Positions 53,721-64,000 of a stretch of 64,000 nt of DNA are shown here, piece by piece. The stretch is from contig OY856187.1 of the NCBI GenBank assembly GCA_963693315.1, positions 73,405,113-73,469,112 of the forward strand, given 5' to 3'. How positions within the stretch are numbered: the first letter of the stretch is position 1; each line of letters opens with the position of its first letter. The notes below the pieces were generated by a model that was given only the letters and a program-made list of their open reading frames with translations, was not told where the DNA came from and did not search any database. A program made the position numbers and the translations under genes. This stretch comes from Diogma glabrata (Eukaryota > Arthropoda > Insecta > Diptera > Cylindrotomidae).

Positions 53721-56472
53721 ATCGTCATTAGCTGGCGTATTTGAATATTTTCAAGTACGCGAATACGCGTGGTGTGTTGCATATTTTTTTATTTCATCCT
53801 TCACGAACTCTATCATTAGGTCCCTATGGATGTCTTCGTTTCTGATGTACCACGGGGCATTAACAATGCAACGCAGCACTTTGTTTTGGAACAACTAGAT
53901 GATTTTCGCGTTCGATTTCTTAGTACAGCCCCATAGCTGGATACCATACGTCCACACTGGTTTCAGTATTTGACGATACAGAAGCAGTTTGTTTTGAATA
54001 GATAGTACTAAGTTTCTATCAAGTAACCAGTACATCTTTCTAAATTTCAAATTCAGTTCTTCTTGTTTCTTTTTAACATGTTCCTTCCATCTCAGTTTAG
54101 CATCCAGAGTCATACCTAGATATATTTTGCTGTGTTTGCATAAGCAACTTGTGTTGAGTTGATTTTCAGAGGTATTTGGCTTACTTTTTGGTTAGTGAAG
54201 TTAACATGAGAGGATTTTGTTTCATTCAGCTTAATTCGCCATCTTTTTGTCTAGTTGTGGATTTTATTAGTAGCGTATTGCAGTTTGCTAGTTGCTTCTT
54301 CTACGGTTTTTCCGGTGGTCAAAATTGCGGTATCATCTGCAAAGGTTACAATAGTTGTTTTGCTTAGGCCAGGCAAATCTCTTGTATATAGCAGGTATAG
54401 TACCGGTCCTAGGACGCTACCCTGCGGACCTCGTGCATCAATCTTTTTCAATGTTGAATAACTATCATCATATTTGACTTTAAAGTGGCGGTCCTCCAGA
54501 TAAGAGTTTAAAATTTCATAAAACTGTTTGGGCAGATCTCTATGCAATTTATACTTTAAGCCATGATGCCAAACTTTATCAAAAGCTTGAGCGACATCAA
54601 GAAAGACTGCGGAGCATACCCATTTGGCTTCAATCGTTTCTTCAATAAGATTCGTGATCCTGTGCACTAGTTCGATGGTAGAGTGGTTTTCTCTGAAGCC
54701 AAACTGATGCGAAGGTATGAGGTTTCTATTTTCTATTATTGGCTTAAGTATTTTAAGAAAAAGTTTTTCAAAAAGCTTCGATATCGTTGGGAGTAATTTA
54801 TTTATCTAGCGTATGGTTTTTATGACACATTAAAAAACAAAAATAAAACCAAAAATAGGTAGATTTTTCTATAAAATCTACCTAAAACAAAACATGAATG
54901 CACATTAAATGAGCTTACAATCAATTTGATTGCGCGTCTTTTAGTTAAAAAGTATAATATTTGAGCATTGGGCAGTCATGATATCGGCCTATACGAGTTT
55001 TTGTCATTTGGTGATTTATTCGGTTTTAGGATCATAATCACTTCTGCTACTTTCCATTGCATCGGTACATGCCTTAATCGGAATGCTGCATCAATGATAT
55101 GAAGTATTTTGCACATACCTTTATTAGGTAGCATTTTAACAACTTCACTGGTGATTAAATCGTAGCCTGGGGCCTGTTTTGGAACCAAACTGGTACGTAT
55201 TTTTTCTTTAATTTCATGTAATGTTACATATGAAATTTCTTGTGAATCAGTTTTGTTCGCTGTCGTTATGTTTTCGTCTTTCGTTAGTCGACCAAATGGC
55301 TTGAAGGATGGTTCCCTAGTAATTCTGCAAATAGATCAGCTTTTTCTTGAGCACTTCTGGCCCATGTTTCATCATCTTTTTAATCGGAGGGATCTGCACT
55401 ATTGGTCTTTTGAGTCCCTTTGTTGCTTTCCAGAGTGAGTACTCATTGCTTTTATCACCAGAAAGACTTGAGAGATATCTGTCAATAGATTCATTTTTTG
55501 CTTCTTTAATAGCTATTTTTACTTGTATGCACAAATTATTTAAAACAGTTTTGTGTTCTGGAGATCGTGTTGTCTGCCAGATTTTACGTGCCTTGCGCTT
55601 TGGTTTTATCAATTCTCTTAATTCCATAGGAAAGTTTGCGGTAAGAATACGATTAGGTTGCGGTGCTGGAGTACTTGTCGTTGCTGCAAAATGTACAGAT
55701 TCAATCAGCCTTTCTAGCTCTGTTTCTAGCTGTTCTGGGTTTCTGATTGGTACTTGTAGATCTATTTTCTCTTCTATACACTCACGAAAAACATTCCAAT
55801 TAGTGTTTTTACTTGTTAGTTTAGGTGCATATGTCCGCTTGATTATGTTTTCACTAGCTGTCATTATAACAGGAGAGTGATCTGATGACAACCCTTCGTT
55901 ATTTTCGATATCTATGTAGTTTTTTGACATATTCCTTGTAATAAAGAAGTCTATTAAATCAGGTACCTTACCAAGGTCGGTTGGCCAGTAGGTCGGAGAA
56001 CCACCGGAATGAAACTGTTTTATGTGTCCTGCTTCGTACAGTTCTTTACCTTTTGTTGTGGTGATTCTTGATCCCCAATATGTGTTTTTTGAGTTAAAAT
56101 CTCCACCAGTGATAAATTTACCGCCTAGTTCATTGAAGAATTTGGAGTAATCATTTTTTTCAAATTATGTTTTGGTGGACAGTATATAGCGGCAAGGTTT
56201 TTAATTTTAGTAATAACTGTTATCGACGTGACCTGCATTACTTTTTCTTCGATTTTAATAAGCGCCATGAAGGGCTTTATGTTATCCCTGACTAGTGGTT
56301 TTGATCCTCCACTCGCTTTTTCTGCTGGATGAATTGCATGATAAAGATTATACCCAGGTATTTTTATATATGATGATTTAACAAAGTGAGTCTCTGATAC
56401 TAGAAAAATATCTAGTTTACCTAACTTCAAGAACATTTCAACTTCTGTGGTGTGGTTAAACAAATAACACAA
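53721..56472 (-). pseudogene. Jockey-clade LINE ORF2 (endonuclease + RT)
   Basis: From 56472 downward, the endonuclease part has LDIFLVSETHF, a GGDFNSKNTYWGSR-type block, DLIDFFIT and SSDHSPVIMT. A linker of about 200 residues follows. The RT has APGYDLITSEVVKMLP and KNSYRPIS, then a 190-bp foreign insert, LLPTISKLFEKL, FGFRENHST, and catalytic block VFLDVAQAFDKVWHHGLKYK. Next come GPQGSVLGPVLYLLYTRDLP, TFADDTAIL (the YADD-type motif, here FADD), TLDAKLRWKEHV, WTYGIQLWGCTKKSN and the C-terminal NKVLRCIVNAPWYIRNEDIH. Several stops and frameshifts occur. The block order and C-terminal WYI motif are those of Jockey-type ORF2. ORF1 is absent, so the copy is 5'-truncated, and no 3' UTR or poly(A) of its own is seen. 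Confidence 0.9.
54795..54985. mobile_element. ~190-bp insertion in the LINE RT
   Basis: RT homology breaks between YRPIS and LLPTIS. The insert contains the palindrome taggtagattttt-cta-taaaatctaccta (54856-54885) and is AT-rich. Its boundaries are set by loss of homology and are good to about 10 bp. Confidence 0.6.
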
Positions 56473-59029
56473 TAATTTTCAAATAAACAAATAACAATAA
56501 TTTTCTTTATGTAAATGCCAACATATGTTTTTAAAACCATCATTAAAAACCATTAATCTCCATCAATCTTATGGAAATATATTGATGTTTCCTAGTTTGC
56601 TAAACGTGAAAGTTGTAGCTAATACTAAACAATAATAACAATATTTAAAGTTTTGCGGAAGTTACCACTCAAACCTATTATTGTTATCGTATAACTTAAG
56701 TTATTCGACCTTAATTACTCTAGAATTAAATAATCCTTCAACTAAACATTTGGTCCACAAAATATATTACATAATAATATTTATTAAAAATACAATGAAT
56801 GATTAAACCAAAACTTATAAATTTATACTATTATGTCATCAACACCAAAAAATTTGTAGACACACATTTTTCTTTTATGTACATATAAATAACAGTTAAT
56901 GTAATAAATGTTTACATAAACTAACAACATATAAATATGCATTTCCAGCTGTGTTTCACGTTTATCGATGAATAATAAAAAAATTAACTATAAGGTCAGT
57001 TAATAAGTTTTAAACTGATGATTCAGTAAAGTTGTTGAAGTGATGTTTTTAACAGTGAGATTCGTCGATAATAGGCTATTATAATTTTTGGCTAATTGTT
57101 ATCATTGTTGTTGGTTAGAATAATAAACTTCTAAGAATAATAAACTTAAGTTTAATATGTATACTGAAAAAAATGTTCTATTTTCAATCGAAATAAGATT
57201 GTGTTGCCAGATCGCGGGATTTTTTCCCGTTTGCGGGATATTTAATATAAAACGGGAAAGCGGGTAAAAACTTGGAAAGTGCGGTATTTTTCACATTTAA
57301 TAGTAGAAAACTTATTTTGAAATGGTTGCACCAAGCAATTTTTTACCAGACTTCAGAAAGATGTCGATCACCCGATAATTTTACTTAAATACATCTGCCA
57401 TCTATCGGCTTTAGTATTGTCAAATTTCAGCCTTCTGATCTTGAAATATTTCTTATTACAGTAGTAGATAAGTTCGTTTCGAAATTCCTAGGGCACCACT
57501 ATGTTATTTGATTTTCAGGAATATTTTGACCCTGCGAAACGAAAAATAAAATCACCTGCAACTAGAAGTTGGCTCTCTATGCATCCATGCATTTTAAACA
57601 TATTAAAAAAAATTGGGATGTTTGCCATCACTTTTTTATTTCTGAGCGAAGAATCGAAACAATAGTAATAAATTGTGTAAGTGTTTAATGCAATATTTTA
57701 TTTTTCAAGGAAAAGTTTACGATGTGAGCGAGGCACGAGGGAGCATTAAAAATTTTCGAGAGAATGAAATTCATTAAACACGAACACATTACAACGTTTT
57801 ATCCTTCCGATAGAGTAACATTTATTAATTTAAATTGAATTATTTTAAATTTTGTTGATAAAACTAGAAAAAAGAATAAAGAAAAACAATGAATTTTATT
57901 GTATTTTTTTGAATAACTAATTCCAAACAATTAAATTTGATTCAATTTCGATATCTTTTTAATTATTTGGTATTTTGAAAATGAAAAGGCCTACAATGAA
58001 AGACATCAAATTTTATACTAATGAGAAACCAAAAAACAATCTTTTGGAAATTTAATTCAATTTAATCATAGTAGCCGTTGCCTATTTTAATATTCGAGAG
58101 AGGGACATGCAGTTTGAATTTACTGATTTTTGTATAATCAGAGCGAAAATGTTTGCTCTAGATTTTTTTATAAAATGCAATCCAATTTTTATAAAATACA
58201 ATCAAATTTATTTCAGCATTCAATACAATCATATAAATTCTTTTATTGTGTTCCGCCACATTCGCGGTACAGAATAAAATTAACAGCTGTTTGTTTTATT
58301 CTATTAAGACTAATAAGGTACACAAATATGGTCGTAAAAAACAGAAATGAATCTATATTTATAGTTGTCGGAAGGATAAATATTGTTATAATTGTGGTGG
58401 TTTTTGGAGTTTTTCCAATAAATAATTGAATTTTTATTGAAAACTTGATGGGAAAAATCGGGTATTTTCGATACATCAACGGGAAATTCATTTTTGAAAA
58501 TCTGGCATCACTGGTTGCTCTCACCCTCGTGGCGAAATTAATTCCACAGCTGTACAGAACAGTGTAGTTGAGGCAAACGCACATTACGTTTAAGTGGAAA
58601 ATAAAAATAGTCCAATCAATATTAAATACTTTTGTTTTGAAATACAAAATTCATAATATAAGGCAACAGAAAGAAATTGTTTCATGAGAATAGCTATTAC
58701 CTTAATTTTCTGTTATATTGTATGTAACACTTTCTATTTTAAATCAACCTCATTTTGTTGTCAGCACAAATGTTTAACTGTTGTTACCCCAATCGCCGTA
58801 AAATTGTTCGAAAGTTTTGTCATTGTTTGAATAATTAACTGGCTAAATTCGGGATGAGGTTTCGACATTAGTTTTTTTTCCAGTGTAATTTTGAGTTGGT
58901 TGAGGTCGATTAGTTTTTACAATACTGGTAATGCTGATGAATTGGACAACTTAAATTTTAGGAAAATTTATTACAGTAAAATCACAACAAAATTAATTTT
59001 AACAGTGTTTGAAATAATTAAAGATTAAA
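56473..59029. other. AT-rich DNA with small inverted motifs
   Basis: No gene. gttgccagatcgcgggat near 57193 and the reverse-oriented atctggcatcact near 58500, each next to cccgttt / cgggaaat motifs, may be the ends of a ~1.3-kb element. 57725-57790 shares gagcgaggcacgag with 37.5 kb. Confidence 0.4.
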
Positions 59030-59600
59030 ACAAACAGCTGTTTGGTGGACCCTCCCCCACAACAAAAAACTAATCAGCTCTTTTACGTACAAATTCAGAT
59101 CATATATAAAACTTAAATCAAAGTGTTTCCTTAAAAAAAAGATGGAGTTGGGGTGAAATAAAAAAACCAACAAATTAATAGCGTAGGGATAGGGGATGAC
59201 AAATCGGAATTGGGTTGACAGAATTGTTTTAATTTTTTAAGTACTTGAAGTTACAAATAAATAGTTGCTCAGAATATATCACACATTCCGACTCCCTTAC
59301 TTCGTTACCGCCCAAAACCAATCATTTCCTTGCCATAAAAATACAGACGTTGTTTCTAAGTTGTATCAAAATTGGTTCATGAATGAAAGCTGTAGTGTGC
59401 AAACACACATAAATTTTGTTGTACAATAAAAAAGTAAAAAAATTGATCGAAGTTGAAATTTAGAATTATTTTGGTTTTATTTAAAATTCACATTTCATAA
59501 AAATCGTAGATTCCCGCTTTGTTCAATATACCCCAAAATCTAATCAGTTTTTACTAATATTGACTGAAAACTTTTACCAAAGTTGAATGAATCTTATCGT
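59030..59600 (+). repeat. Repeat family C, diverged copy
   Basis: Shared phrases in family order: ggtggaccctcccccac, aaaaaactaatcagctcttt, catttccttgccataaaaat, tcaaaattggttcatgaatg, cataaattttgttgtaca and aatctaatcagttttt. Confidence 0.55.
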
Positions 59601-59629
59601 TAATTCTGACATTTTCCTCTGCCACTCTC

Positions 59630-59830
59630 AAGTGGCTTAAAAGTCTCACGTATTTTCATTTCGGCCAAGGATGACAACATCATCAGCGTACGCGAACATC
59701 TATACTGAGTTTATTGACAAGATTTGTTGTTAGTCGGTAGTTTATTTTGACAGCACACATATTTCAAGGCCAGATTAAATTACGCATCACCTTGTCTTAA
59801 ACCGAAGTCGACTTTAAAAACATTGATATT
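59630..59830 (-). pseudogene. LINE RT fragment (downstream part)
   Basis: On the minus strand, in broken frames, FGLRQGDA, NLALKYV and a YADDVVILGRNEN-type catalytic block can be read, ending in TFKPLES. This is the palm of a non-LTR RT. The GLRQGDA box separates it from the two Jockey-type families in the window. It probably joins 61490-62120 across the insert at 60157-61107. Confidence 0.7.
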
Positions 59831-60156
59831 GTGACGATTATGGAATACGATAGAACACAACACAATAGAACATCTTTTGAGAAAAGTCTTTAGAGAAAAT
59901 AGTTCTACAAAAGAAATATAAAAATCCATAAAAGATAACAAAGTAACCAAAGTAAACACGTTATAGGAAGTTTTTTATCTTATAAGAAAGAAATCTATTA
60001 GAGAATAGGTATAAATAAACAAATTAAAAAGAGTAGATTTCACACCTATGTATCATGATTTGAAGATCGTGTTATTATGTTTATGTTGATAAAAAAAAGG
60101 GTTTGTGTTCTATCTAGAATATTGTAGTGATATCGAGGCTATTTCATGTAGTATAT

Positions 60157-61107
60157 GGGTAATTATTTTATAAACCGAACAGATTTGGACAAAATCTGAC
60201 CGACCTTTTTTAATTTGGCTGAAATTTTTTCTTTTTTTTGTTAGATAGATAATGACTAAAAATTGATTTTAACATTTTATTTGTTCATAACAATAGAAAT
60301 TTGTTAATAATTTTTATAAATATCAAATTTTTTTTTTAATTGCATCTCTATTCTTTAAAATAAAACAAACAAAAAGTGTCTATCTCTACCAGAACCGAAG
60401 TTATGAACCTTTGAAAACAAGTCTTCAAGCCAAAAATCACAAAATTCTCGAAATTTAGAACCGCTCTATTTCCCCTAAAAAAAAAAGAAAAATCCTCAAA
60501 CAAGTATATATCGTTATGTTTATATAGAACCCGTAAAAAAATTTTCAGCTGAATCAAAAATGTCTTAGTCACATTTAGTCCTAATCTGTTCAGTATGTAG
60601 AAGAATGACACATATATGGAATTTTTTGTCGTCCCGCGCTCGATTAATTAATTTATTTCTAACAGTAAATATCATTTCTCCATTAAAAAAAAAATACTTT
60701 TTTCATAGGAAATTAAATGTTGAATACGATGATTATATTAAAAACTAATTTCATGGGTTGGGCAATAGTTAAAATTTAATTTCAACATTTTATTTGTTTA
60801 TAACAATAGGAATTTGTTAATAACTTTAGTTAAAAATATTTATTTTTAAAAAATTGCATCTTTTAACTTTCAAATAAAAAAAAAAGAAAAAGCTTCTATC
60901 TTCTATAAAACCGAAGCTATGAATTTTTGAAAATAAGTCTTCAAGCCAAAAATCACGAAATTATCGAAATTTAGAACAGCTATTTTCCAAAAAAAAATCC
61001 TCGAACACGTATATCTTTTTTTTCGATAAAAAACCCCTAAAAAGAAATTTCAGCCAAATCAAAAATGGGTCGGTCAGAAAGGTGTTCGGTTTATAAAAGA
61101 ATTACCC
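60157..61107. mobile_element. 951-bp TIR element splitting a LINE fragment
   Basis: gggtaattattttataaacc and its mirror (ending ggtttataaaagaattaccc) form the ends, continuing inward through ctgaccgacc and atttggctgaaatt. atat flanks both sides and could be target or TIR. Two direct ~300-bp units (about 60250-60600 and 60770-61020) share caacattttatttgtt/aacattttatttgtt, cttcaagccaaaaatcac and cgaaatttagaac. No transposase was found. Confidence 0.7.
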
Positions 61108-61489
61108 ATATATAAGAGGTATTGTTTGAGATTAAGATTAGTTAAAAATTGTTAGCGATAGAATTGAGTATAAAATTTAGCAGTGATATAGGCGAGTTGA
61201 AATTAACAGTGTTATAAGTAGAAATTATTGTAAGTGATATTGTGAAAAATTGTAACAGAAATATAAGTGGTTTATTGTTAGTACAAGAAAAATCAAGGGG
61301 AATAGTAATAGGAGAAATATTTTTATTATAAAATCTTGATATAACGTTTAGAAAATCCATTGTGTTTTAATTTCCTGATTTAGTGATCGAACTAAATAAT
61401 TGTAACTCGGCGAAGAAACGTTAAAATATTAAGAATTGAAACAGAATTGAGAGTACTGTACTATCATTTTGCATAGTGATACCAGTTTA

Positions 61490-62120
61490 CCAGGGATTTT
61501 CATTGACATTAAAGCATCCAATAGCGTCTTCCGTTCGAGACAGTCGTAGACCTACCTGAAATCAACGAATAGTTGGTTATGGAACTGATTAGCCTTATGG
61601 CATGGTTCCAGTCCACTAGATCATTTGAAAAAGTTCGTTTATAACTGTACCTTTGACGCACGAACAAGTTTTGCTCGTCGCCTGACTTGCTGCTGCAATA
61701 TTTTTAAGGTTTACTTGAAGCTCCCGATATTTTTTTTGAATAGCTTTTTGAATAGCAGGCGATACAGTTTGAGGTCCTCTCTTTAAGTTTTTAACCAGTT
61801 GAAAGAAGATAAGTGATTGGTGTTCCTTATTGAAACTTTCAATAATCGCACACTTTCTCTTTTATCATTCTCTCTTCGTTCGTTTACATTACTTTAAAAC
61901 GACTTTATAGTTCTTCTTTGTTGCGTCCTTGCAGATGTTTCAGATAGCAATCTCCTTTGAACAGGCTTGATCCATCCAGGGTTTTGGAAGGGGTTTCAGG
62001 TCGTTTAAGTATGCCCTTAGCAGCGGTTAGAGAACAGCGTCTTTGAATCGATACTAGCACGCATCGACGTATCCGTACATCATATCTAACTTCTCTAATG
62101 ATTCAGCAATATGGTTTTAA
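61490..62120 (-). pseudogene. LINE RT fragment (upstream part)
   Basis: On the minus strand the broken frames give RYQNHIAESLEKLDMMYG, LKPLPKPWMDQACSKEI, NKEHQSLIFFQLVKNLKRGP, and a first RT block with DCLERKTLLDA-like residues near 61530. It resembles the linker and fingers upstream of the palm in RTE/R4-like or related LINEs; the clade is uncertain. Confidence 0.6.
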
Positions 62121-62239
62121 TATCTATCTTCAGATACCGAATTCTTTATGTATGAGATGTTAAAATGTTTCGGTTGATTAAATTTTTGAATGCTTTGGTT
62201 ATGGTTTGACAAGTAAAACTTTATTTAAGCACATACAAG

Positions 62240-62885
62240 GCAATAGTCACCATCAACAAACTGTTGAAAATCACCAGTAACCCAATAAATAGTTTTGCAG
62301 ACGACAGTAACTGCACAAGTCATTCGTTCCCCTATCTTCAAAGGGTAAAATGCACGAACAAATAAATCCCGCCGGACAGACGCTGCCATAAGTGTAAACG
62401 AGAACCTAGAAAAAGTCGCCGATTGGAGTGACAAAAATTTGGTCAATTTTAATTCCACCAAAACACAGCTATTGATTGTTTCTAGATCAAAGAACGAGTT
62501 CCCAATGATATATCAACTAGCATGTGTGACGAACAAATAGACGAATGTAAAAGCGTTCGTTTATTAGGACTCACAATTTCCAACGACCTACTCTGAAACG
62601 ATCATATAGTAGCAATGGCAAAAAGCACGTTAAAAAAACTCGAGGCCTCCTCAATAGATGTAAAAAATATTTCACTCAGTACCAATTACTCCACATTTAT
62701 AAGTCCTATATTCGTCTTTGTATGGAGTATTGTTGTCAAGTTTAAGGCGCTGCATATGTTTCCATCCTCGCTCTTTTGGACTCTGTCCAAAAGTGTGCTA
62801 TGCGAATTGTGGGTGATCAAAATGTAACATCAAATCTTGATTCCCTACAACATCGACGCACTGTTGCTGATGCTCGACGGACGTC
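62240..62885 (+). pseudogene. Jockey-type RT, copy 2
   Basis: The same family as 570-2415. Frames give NSFADD-type residues near 62290, then SVNENLEKVADWSDKNLVNF, STKTQLLIVSRSKNEFPM, MEYCCQV, LDSVQKCAMRIVGDQNVTSN and LQHRRTVADARRTSLRIE. It retains the segment that copy 1 lost to repeat D. The frame is broken throughout. Confidence 0.8.
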
Positions 62886-63522
62886 ACTACGCATAGAGAG
62901 TGACTATTCAATTTTTTTTTAAATTATTGGCTGTCTAATTTCTTGACGAGAATGATATCCATTCTATATCTGAGCTTAGGCTCTTGTTCTTGACTCTTTA
63001 AAGTATCAGGAGTGCTCAGAATGACCATGTTTTACCTTCAGATTCGATAGTTTAGTTCCTTTTCACATCCAGGTAATATTCTATTTTGTTTTCCGTGTTT
63101 TTTATTCCTTTTCAGATTCCTGATTTTAACATTTATTTTTTCTGCGGTGAGGATGTTAACCTCAAGCCCAAACCATCCGGGCTCTACCCATGAATACTTA
63201 CCCTGAAATAAATAAGTTACCAGAAGTCACCAACGAGAATATATAATGTATAGACTATAAAAAATGTAGGAACAAACAAACAGTCCATACTTTAGCTAAA
63301 CACCACCCTGACTCCCATATCTCAATTTTTCTTAATATAAATGATAAGAATACACATAACACTTATTAACAATGATTGGAAACAATAATGACTTTATATA
63401 TTGAATCTGCTTTTTCGATTGTATCAGTTGGAATGTAATCATAAATAAGAGTTTATGATTACATGAGTCTAAAATTAATGTCTGAGTTCTAAATAATTTT
63501 TATATTTTTTTTTTTTAATAAA
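62886..63522. other. AT-rich DNA, no gene
   Basis: Slightly C-rich around 63150-63200 (ctcaagcccaaaccatccgg), possibly the end of another repeat. Nothing else recognised. Confidence 0.35.
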
Positions 63523-63635
63523 ATGGGTTGTGTAGTAGTAATTACAATATGTGTCACAACAACACATAAAAACCTTTTAAGACCAAGGTCCCACAACAAC
63601 ATACGTTCGGAGGTGTTGATGGACGTAAATCTTTC
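63523..63635 (-). repeat. Repeat D, copy 3
   Basis: Reverse complement of the block at 1357-1470 and 43648-43760: tgtgtagtagtaattacaat, ttttaagaccaaggtcccac, gttgatggacgtaa. Confidence 0.8.
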
Positions 63636-64000
63636 TTTTAATAATCTTTCTTTATATAAAATTATTTTAGTTTATTTTTTTTTTTTTTGAAGAAAAATAA
63701 CCAGTTAAGGTGTCTATATTTTGGCAATATATTTTTTATTTATTTTTTAGATCTGATGATAGCTTATGTTATAAGCAAAAACGCGTCGTAAAATAAAAAA
63801 AGTAAATGAAAATATTTAATTAGAAAATTAGATATTTAATTAATTATGGACTACAACGATGAAAAACAATTCTATAAATAAGAGGTTAGAGAGTTTTTCT
63901 TAACTTTTAGATTGACATTTTTTTAACATGATATTCTTCGACTCTTCGGGATCCATGCCTACCCTGGACATATTTCAAAAATAATTTGGATAATTTATTT
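63636..64000. other. AT-rich DNA at the window end
   Basis: No feature recognised. Confidence 0.4.

Noticed and set aside
55253..55880. Plus-strand frames of 61 and 177 codons
   Set aside because: Antisense shadows of the minus-strand LINE ORF2 linker region.

Overview
The window looks like a gene-poor, AT-rich (roughly 70% A+T) piece of an insect nuclear genome, most likely a dipteran. The reasons are a secreted DUF1091-type protein (a family expanded in flies) with a 56-nt intron, GT-AG introns of 55-450 nt in a second gene, and an arthropod set of transposons: Jockey-clade LINEs, Penelope-like elements, a pogo/Tigger element, a MULE, a gypsy-like LTR element, tRNA-derived SINEs and many foldback MITEs. 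The species cannot be named from the sequence. No bacterial, CRISPR, rRNA or functional tRNA gene was seen.

Host genes: only two are well supported, both on the minus strand. (1) At 4624-5234 a two-exon gene encodes a secreted protein of about 184 residues with a DUF1091-like Cys pattern; a TATA-like promoter lies just upstream and a Penelope-like element sits about 75 bp behind it. (2) At 8206-10784 five phase-consistent exons encode the last ~622 residues of a long coiled-coil protein. It resembles the CEP135/Bld10 centriolar family, and its last exon carries three copies of a short S-x-[YF]-SLE-x-Y-[LF]-KG motif. Its 5' end was not found; a weak extra exon candidate lies at 15708-15783.

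Layout: 0.57-2.4 kb, broken Jockey-type reverse transcriptase (RT) split by a foreign repeat. 3.7-4.2 kb, reverse copy of repeat family A. 4.6-5.3 kb, DUF1091 gene. 5.34-7.88 kb, Penelope-like element (RT plus GIY-YIG) with 107-bp inverted ends and an internal MITE. 8.2-10.8 kb, coiled-coil gene. 11-16 kb, intergenic or intronic DNA with a MITE and a G20 tract. 16.2-18.5 kb, dead pogo/Tigger element. 18.6-24 kb, small repeats. 24.2-26.7 kb, foldback element housing a MULE with a 9-bp target duplication. 27-28.1 kb, second Penelope-type inverted element. 32.46-36.35 kb, young LTR element with only a gag-protease ORF and 711-bp LTRs of over 99% identity. 37.7-39.8 and 46.7-48.95 kb, two long family A copies with different internal tandem arrays. 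40.06-41.59 kb, nested terminal-inverted-repeat (TIR) elements. 43.4-44.9 kb, family C repeats. 52.4 and 53.5-53.7 kb, SINEs. 53.7-56.5 kb, Jockey LINE (minus). 59.0-62.9 kb, family C, a second minus-strand LINE split by a 951-bp insert, and a second copy of the first RT family. 63.5 kb, another copy of the repeat that split the first RT.

The window mostly records repeated nested transposition around two genes. The most informative signals are the shared architecture of the two Penelope-like insertions, including degraded hammerhead-like cores; the compact gag-only LTR element; the MULE with subrepeat termini; the array exchange inside family A; and the repeat-bearing C-terminus of the coiled-coil gene.
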